64,000 nucleotides of DNA, taken from contig CAZHON010000001.1 of assembly GCA_964534565.1 (NCBI GenBank), positions 248,001 to 312,000 on the forward strand, in the 5' to 3' direction. Shown here piece by piece: positions 60,848 through 64,000 of the stretch. Position numbers and translations under genes: made by a program. Under the pieces are notes generated by a model that had not been told where the DNA came from, searched no databases, and worked only from the letters and a program-made list of their open reading frames with translations. This DNA is from CAZHON01 sp964534565 (GTDB taxonomy: Bacteria > Patescibacteriota > Gracilibacteria > Peribacterales > Peribacteraceae). Within the stretch, counting starts at the first letter, position 1. Each line of letters begins with the position of its first letter.

Positions 60848-61204
60848 TCTTGAACTCCTCTAAAAAGCAGTGTCTTTATTGCACTGCTTTTTTTGTGCTT
60901 CTGGAAGCCAAAAAACAAGGGTCATTATTTTTTAATTCAACAGTGTGCAGAAAATTTTCTTTTGAAGAACTTTTGAAGATTTCTTGAGGAGAAAAATAAA
61001 GAATAAATTTCTAAAAAAATATTTATAAATATCTTCGAAAGAAATTATTTCTTGATACGAAATAATTTTGAAATTATGTTTTATAACAACTGCAAACAAA
61101 TGCATCATGAGACAGAGAGATGTTGAGTGTGTATTTTTTGAGAATTCAAAATACGGAAAATAAATTTTTCTACGAATTCTCGTTCATTGTTCGTCCTCTA
61201 AAAA
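60848..61204. other. AT-rich intergenic region with inverted repeats
   Basis: After the terminator there is a long AT-rich stretch without a gene. It has a 10-bp inverted repeat AAATTATTTC/GAAATAATTT (61042-61068) and an 8-bp repeat GAGAATTC/GAATTCTC (61140-61181). No DnaA boxes are obvious, so origin function is not supported. Confidence 0.4.
60862..60894 (+). terminator. Terminator after the Lys-rich gene
   Basis: AAAAAGCAGTG pairs with CACTGCTTTTTT followed by further T. Confidence 0.88.
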
Positions 61205-62341
61205 ATGTCAGCCCTCTCTTTTTTTGGAACTCCATCATACCCCGCCATGCAAGTGAAATCAGTATTGATCGGTTTTTGCCTCAGTGATTGCATGTTCCTT
61301 ATGCCCCTGCGCTTCGGACCAAGTGATCTACACCTTCGAGCCCAAAAGGGATTACTGACAACAGACCGTGTTCCCAGCAAAAAAGCAGCCGAAACGACCA
61401 GAATAGAGGCAATCCGACAATCCCTGGTTTCCCTTCGGGAGAGCGCCGTTGGAAGGATGAAGGAGGTGCTTGATCGCGTTACCGATCCTTTGACCGTGGG
61501 TGGAACTGCGGTTTTGGCATTCTCGCTGACAATGATGATGCGAGGGGAAATTATGAAAAAAATTGAGCAAGACAATCGTGTTGCAGCTGTTGCTAAGGCC
61601 GAAGCTGATGCGCGTGCAGCAAAATTGGTACCATTGATTGAGGCACTGGAGAATGCTCCGGAGATTGTCGCCGGGAACCACGACACGTACTACATTGAAA
61701 TTTCCAACTATCACAAACCTCAACATCTCTACATATCTGTTGATGTTCGTCCTGAACACTTACCCACAGTTTTGAACCATTTGAGATCTCAAGGAATACC
61801 AGTAGATACCGTCCTTTTGACGGACCCAAAAGCCAGTGGTCGCCATGAAATCACTCGTTTGAATCCAAAAGAGAATGAAGCCGATTGGATCCGAGTCGAG
61901 ACGCTTGAGGATGTGACGCGTAGTCATAATCTTGATCAGATGAATCGGCTTGATGATGATGGCAAGCGTATGTCGGTCCCAACGGGACGTTGTCCGAAGC
62001 AGATGGCGGAATGTGTGGAGAAATTTGCTCCCGAAGGGAGGGGGCAACCAAAAAACCATGTTGCAGTCATCATCCGTAATCCCAAGGGCGAAAAAGAAAT
62101 GCCCCATTCATTCGTAGATGAAATACGCCGACGAGCCCCGCACGAAATCAGTGTCGTGCATGTCTCTCGTCATGTGCCGCAGAATGTAAAACGAGGACAG
62201 GTCGTTAATCAGCCAGTGGCAGCCACTCCTCCTGTACAGACTGTTGTAGCAACAGAAAAGCCCATGGCACCGGTGACAGTTGAAAGCAATGCTGAAGAGC
62301 TCGAAGAGGTTCCAATGCCTATTTTCACGTACGACGAATAA
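61205..62341 (+). CDS. Protein of unknown function with one membrane segment
   Basis: 378 residues. A hydrophobic stretch LTVGGTAVLAFSLTMMMRG at about 95-113 separates a basic N-terminal part from a soluble C-terminal part (about 120-330) with beta/alpha-like pattern (DTYYIEISNYHKPQHLYISVDVRPEHLPTVLNHL). The tail is Pro/Val/Glu-rich. No family is recognised. ATG 61247 is an alternative start. Confidence 0.6.
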   Translation: MSALSFFGTPSYPAMQVKSVLIGFCLSDCMFLMPLRFGPSDLHLRAQKGLLTTDRVPSKKAAETTRIEAIRQSLVSLRESAVGRMKEVLDRVTDPLTVGGTAVLAFSLTMMMRGEIMKKIEQDNRVAAVAKAEADARAAKLVPLIEALENAPEIVAGNHDTYYIEISNYHKPQHLYISVDVRPEHLPTVLNHLRSQGIPVDTVLLTDPKASGRHEITRLNPKENEADWIRVETLEDVTRSHNLDQMNRLDDDGKRMSVPTGRCPKQMAECVEKFAPEGRGQPKNHVAVIIRNPKGEKEMPHSFVDEIRRRAPHEISVVHVSRHVPQNVKRGQVVNQPVAATPPVQTVVATEKPMAPVTVESNAEELEEVPMPIFTYDE

Positions 62342-62342
62342 A

Positions 62343-62370
62343 AAACCACTGACTCGTCAGTCAGTGGTTT
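62343..62370. terminator. Hairpin at the end of the 61.2-kb gene
   Basis: AAACCACTGAC pairs with GTCAGTGGTTT, loop TCGTCA; preceded by an A-run, so it acts best as a terminator for the minus-strand gene at 62417. Confidence 0.65.
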
Positions 62371-62416
62371 GGAGGTTGCCCTGCCAAAAGGTTGTGTATT
62401 GCTGTGAGACGATCTC

Positions 62417-62728
62417 TCACAGACAGAAGAGAAGAAACTCCTTGCCATCACTGCCGATGGCAAAGATTTTGGTCCGATCGTCGGATGGACGAATGATTCT
62501 TGAGCCTAGTTTTCGCTTTTCGTACACGATTCGGGGCGCGAGCCCCCTTTTGGCAAGAATTCGTCGGAGCCAGCTTGGCCCCCACGCTTGCAAAAGACCT
62601 GTGTAATTCGCGTCTTCATTTTCTTCATCGGTTCTTGCTTTCAACTCGAGAAGTTCAATGAGCGCATCGACACGCCGATCGTGACGTTGTTCCAATTCAA
62701 ACCGTTCATCTAAGTAATTTGTGCACAT
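62417..62728 (-). CDS. Small protein of unknown function
   Basis: 103 residues, MCTNYLDERFELEQRHDRRVD.., helical in the first half (LIELLELKARTDEENED) and basic in the second. AAAGGA lies about 11 bases upstream of the ATG and a TATATC further up. The terminator hairpin at 62343-62370 lies downstream in the right direction. No family is recognised. Confidence 0.5.
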   Translation of the reverse strand: MCTNYLDERFELEQRHDRRVDALIELLELKARTDEENEDANYTGLLQAWGPSWLRRILAKRGLAPRIVYEKRKLGSRIIRPSDDRTKIFAIGSDGKEFLLFCL

Positions 62729-63163
62729 ACAGACTTGTCCTTTCCGTGTCCTGAAATGAGATATACAACAGACCCTGTGGCAGCAGGGCGGCCTAAGAAC
62801 CGTAATTCACAGTCCGCCATGTTGAGAAGAGATGTGAATGAACAAGGAAAATTCCCGCTTCCGAGTGGGGGAGCGGTCGAGTGTGTTCCGAGAGATTTTT
62901 CTTATCTCAACACAACAAGCCGCTCACCCGTCGTAAGGACGAGGAGACAACACTTGCGAATGCGGAGAGAATTTTGCTGCATCAAGAAGCCTCATCTTTT
63001 CAAAACTTGAAAAGAGAGTCAAGAAAATTCTTCTCTAAGTACTCTTGTAGCCTCTTGTCACAGTGTCAACGACACTCAAGAGTGTGTAATTCGTTGTTCG
63101 GTTGAACAATGAGGCTAGTGAAAAAAGGGAAGATCCTCTATAAATGAATCTCACTTTTTTATC
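62729..63163. other. Intergenic region, possibly containing a decayed gene
   Basis: A forward frame from ATG 62758 reads MRYTTDPVAAGRPKNRNSQS.. until about 62900, where another frame continues with protein-like sequence (TRRKDEETTLANAERILLHQEASSFQNLKRES) to about 63105. This fits a short gene broken by a frameshift, but neither half matches a family. Confidence 0.3.
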
Positions 63164-64000
63164 ATGGATACTCACACTTCTTCTCCTTGGTTGGCACAGT
63201 TAAAAAAAGAACGCCCTGCGTTTGTTTTGAACGGAGACATAACTGCAGATTGCACGATTGTCGGTGCAGGTATTGCAGGAGTGTCGACGGCATATCATCT
63301 TTTAAAAAACACCAAAAGGAACGTATTACTGCTGGATGCGGGACGCATTGCGCACGGTGCAACCGGCCGCAACGCGGGTCAGGTGGTGAATTACTTTGAA
63401 CGCACCTTCAAGAGCATTGTTGAGGCATTCGGTGAGCAGCTGGCGGTACAGGGGTATGCAGCCGTTGAATCTGCATGGGATATTTTGGAAGATATTTTGC
63501 ACGACTGCTCACTGGAGACTCCTCTCTACATGTGTGCCGGATATGATGGCTTTTGTTCCATGGGCGGCCTGATTGTATATTTGGAGGAGCAATTGATACG
63601 TGAGAAGACTGGTTTGAAGGTGGAGCCTGTCTTGTTGCGTGCGGATGATTCTTTAGCGCAGCAAATTCCGGAGCCGTTGCGACACCTGACGACGCAGGTT
63701 CCCCATGACATGATTTTGAAAATATTGCAGACGCAAGACGAGAGTTTCTTCGCAGTCGATATTGCCAAGAAAGGATGTATCAACACGGCACTCTTCTGTG
63801 AAGAGCTGGTGATGTGGATGCTGTCGCACTATCCTGAACGTTTCAGGGTGGCAGAGCACATCCCTGTTGAAACTGTCACGTTGCGTTCAGAGGATGCGTT
63901 GCTGACGACGCCCATGTCTACGATAACAACAAAGCGTGTAATTCTGTGCACCAACGGATTTGAGAATTTTACGATTCAGAATCAAGTGGGTGGAGAAATT
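63164..64000 (+). CDS. FAD-dependent oxidoreductase, DadA/glycine oxidase-like (partial)
   Basis: 279 codons are inside the window and the frame stays open to the right edge. The N-terminal FAD motif CTIVGAGIAGVSTAYHLL followed by VLLLDAGRIAHGATGRNAGQV is typical of the DAO family (D-amino acid dehydrogenase, glycine oxidase, GlpD-like). It likely oxidises an amino acid or amine with FAD. ATG 63164 is the first in frame, and an out-of-frame ATG at 63144 precedes it. Confidence 0.8.
   Translation, partial: MDTHTSSPWLAQLKKERPAFVLNGDITADCTIVGAGIAGVSTAYHLLKNTKRNVLLLDAGRIAHGATGRNAGQVVNYFERTFKSIVEAFGEQLAVQGYAAVESAWDILEDILHDCSLETPLYMCAGYDGFCSMGGLIVYLEEQLIREKTGLKVEPVLLRADDSLAQQIPEPLRHLTTQVPHDMILKILQTQDESFFAVDIAKKGCINTALFCEELVMWMLSHYPERFRVAEHIPVETVTLRSEDALLTTPMSTITTKRVILCTNGFENFTIQNQVGGEI

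Noticed and set aside
60900..61204. Replication origin in the AT-rich region
   Set aside because: No cluster of DnaA boxes and no dnaA/dnaN nearby; only simple inverted repeats.
1..64000. Recoded TGA (code 25) as in Gracilibacteria
   Set aside because: TGA clearly ends many genes, including ATGA overlaps (for example 8607-8610 and 9008-9011), and Trp/Gly codons are normal.
1..64000. CRISPR arrays, tRNA or rRNA genes, insertion sequences with transposase
   Set aside because: No regularly spaced repeats, no tRNA cloverleaf other than the tmRNA ends, no rRNA-like stretch and no transposase or integrase frame were seen.

Overview
The window reads as one contiguous piece of a small, gene-dense bacterial chromosome using the standard code: TGA is a stop in many genes, including several ATGA overlaps, so it is not the TGA=Gly code of Gracilibacteria/SR1. 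My inference is a Candidate Phyla Radiation genome of Peribacteria/Peregrinibacteria type. The reasons are secreted Cys-rich and Ser-rich-linker proteins, small membrane proteins of unknown function, dispersed short palindromic repeats of the kind common in CPR genomes, an unusual IleRS, and very short or absent mRNA leaders. No 16S rRNA or ribosomal protein is present, so the placement is an inference only.

Layout. 1-4.3 kb: the end of an unknown secreted protein and a 1341-residue Cys-rich surface protein. 4.3-7.3 kb: tmRNA, a thymidylate kinase-like gene, a decayed Nudix copy beside an intact one, a repeat-derived palindrome and an NTF2-like protein. 7.4-13.9 kb: a TspO/DUF2177/DUF1295 membrane operon, small orphan enzymes, and a PadR-controlled PspC-type envelope protein. 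13.9-16.3 kb: a sigma54-activator-like AAA+ protein lacking the GAFTGA signature, which shares a 41-bp upstream element with its neighbour, then a candidate small RNA and a 24-codon ORF with a perfect Shine-Dalgarno. 16.3-31.9 kb: methyltransferase, Mqo-like oxidoreductase, RTX-like secreted protein, TrhO, acyltransferase, a principal-type sigma factor, a ChbG-like deacetylase, membrane and glycosyltransferase-like proteins, MscL and a holin-like protein.

31.9-46.6 kb: an IleRS carrying two histidine-phosphatase domains inside its catalytic core (the most striking object here), two asparaginase-family genes flanking a Rel protein whose synthetase site looks dead, a thioredoxin-like protein, a Nudix hydrolase, a TerC/DUF475 protein and UvrA. 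46.7-52.9 kb: a small defence island made of a type III restriction-modification pair, a DUF1508 protein and a Panacea-type antitoxin with a RelE-like toxin. 53-64 kb: secreted DUF4215 and SLH proteins, a stand-alone IMP cyclohydrolase, an aquaporin, a riboflavin cluster (ribE, ribH, SLH protein, ribBA; no ribD seen), a tiny Lys-rich basic protein and the start of a FAD-dependent oxidoreductase.

A recurring feature is a -10-like hexamer (TATACT, TACACT, TACAAT) only 6-8 nt upstream of the start codon at more than a dozen genes, implying leaderless transcription as a main mode of expression. Shine-Dalgarno sequences are rare, which makes the few strong ones stand out.
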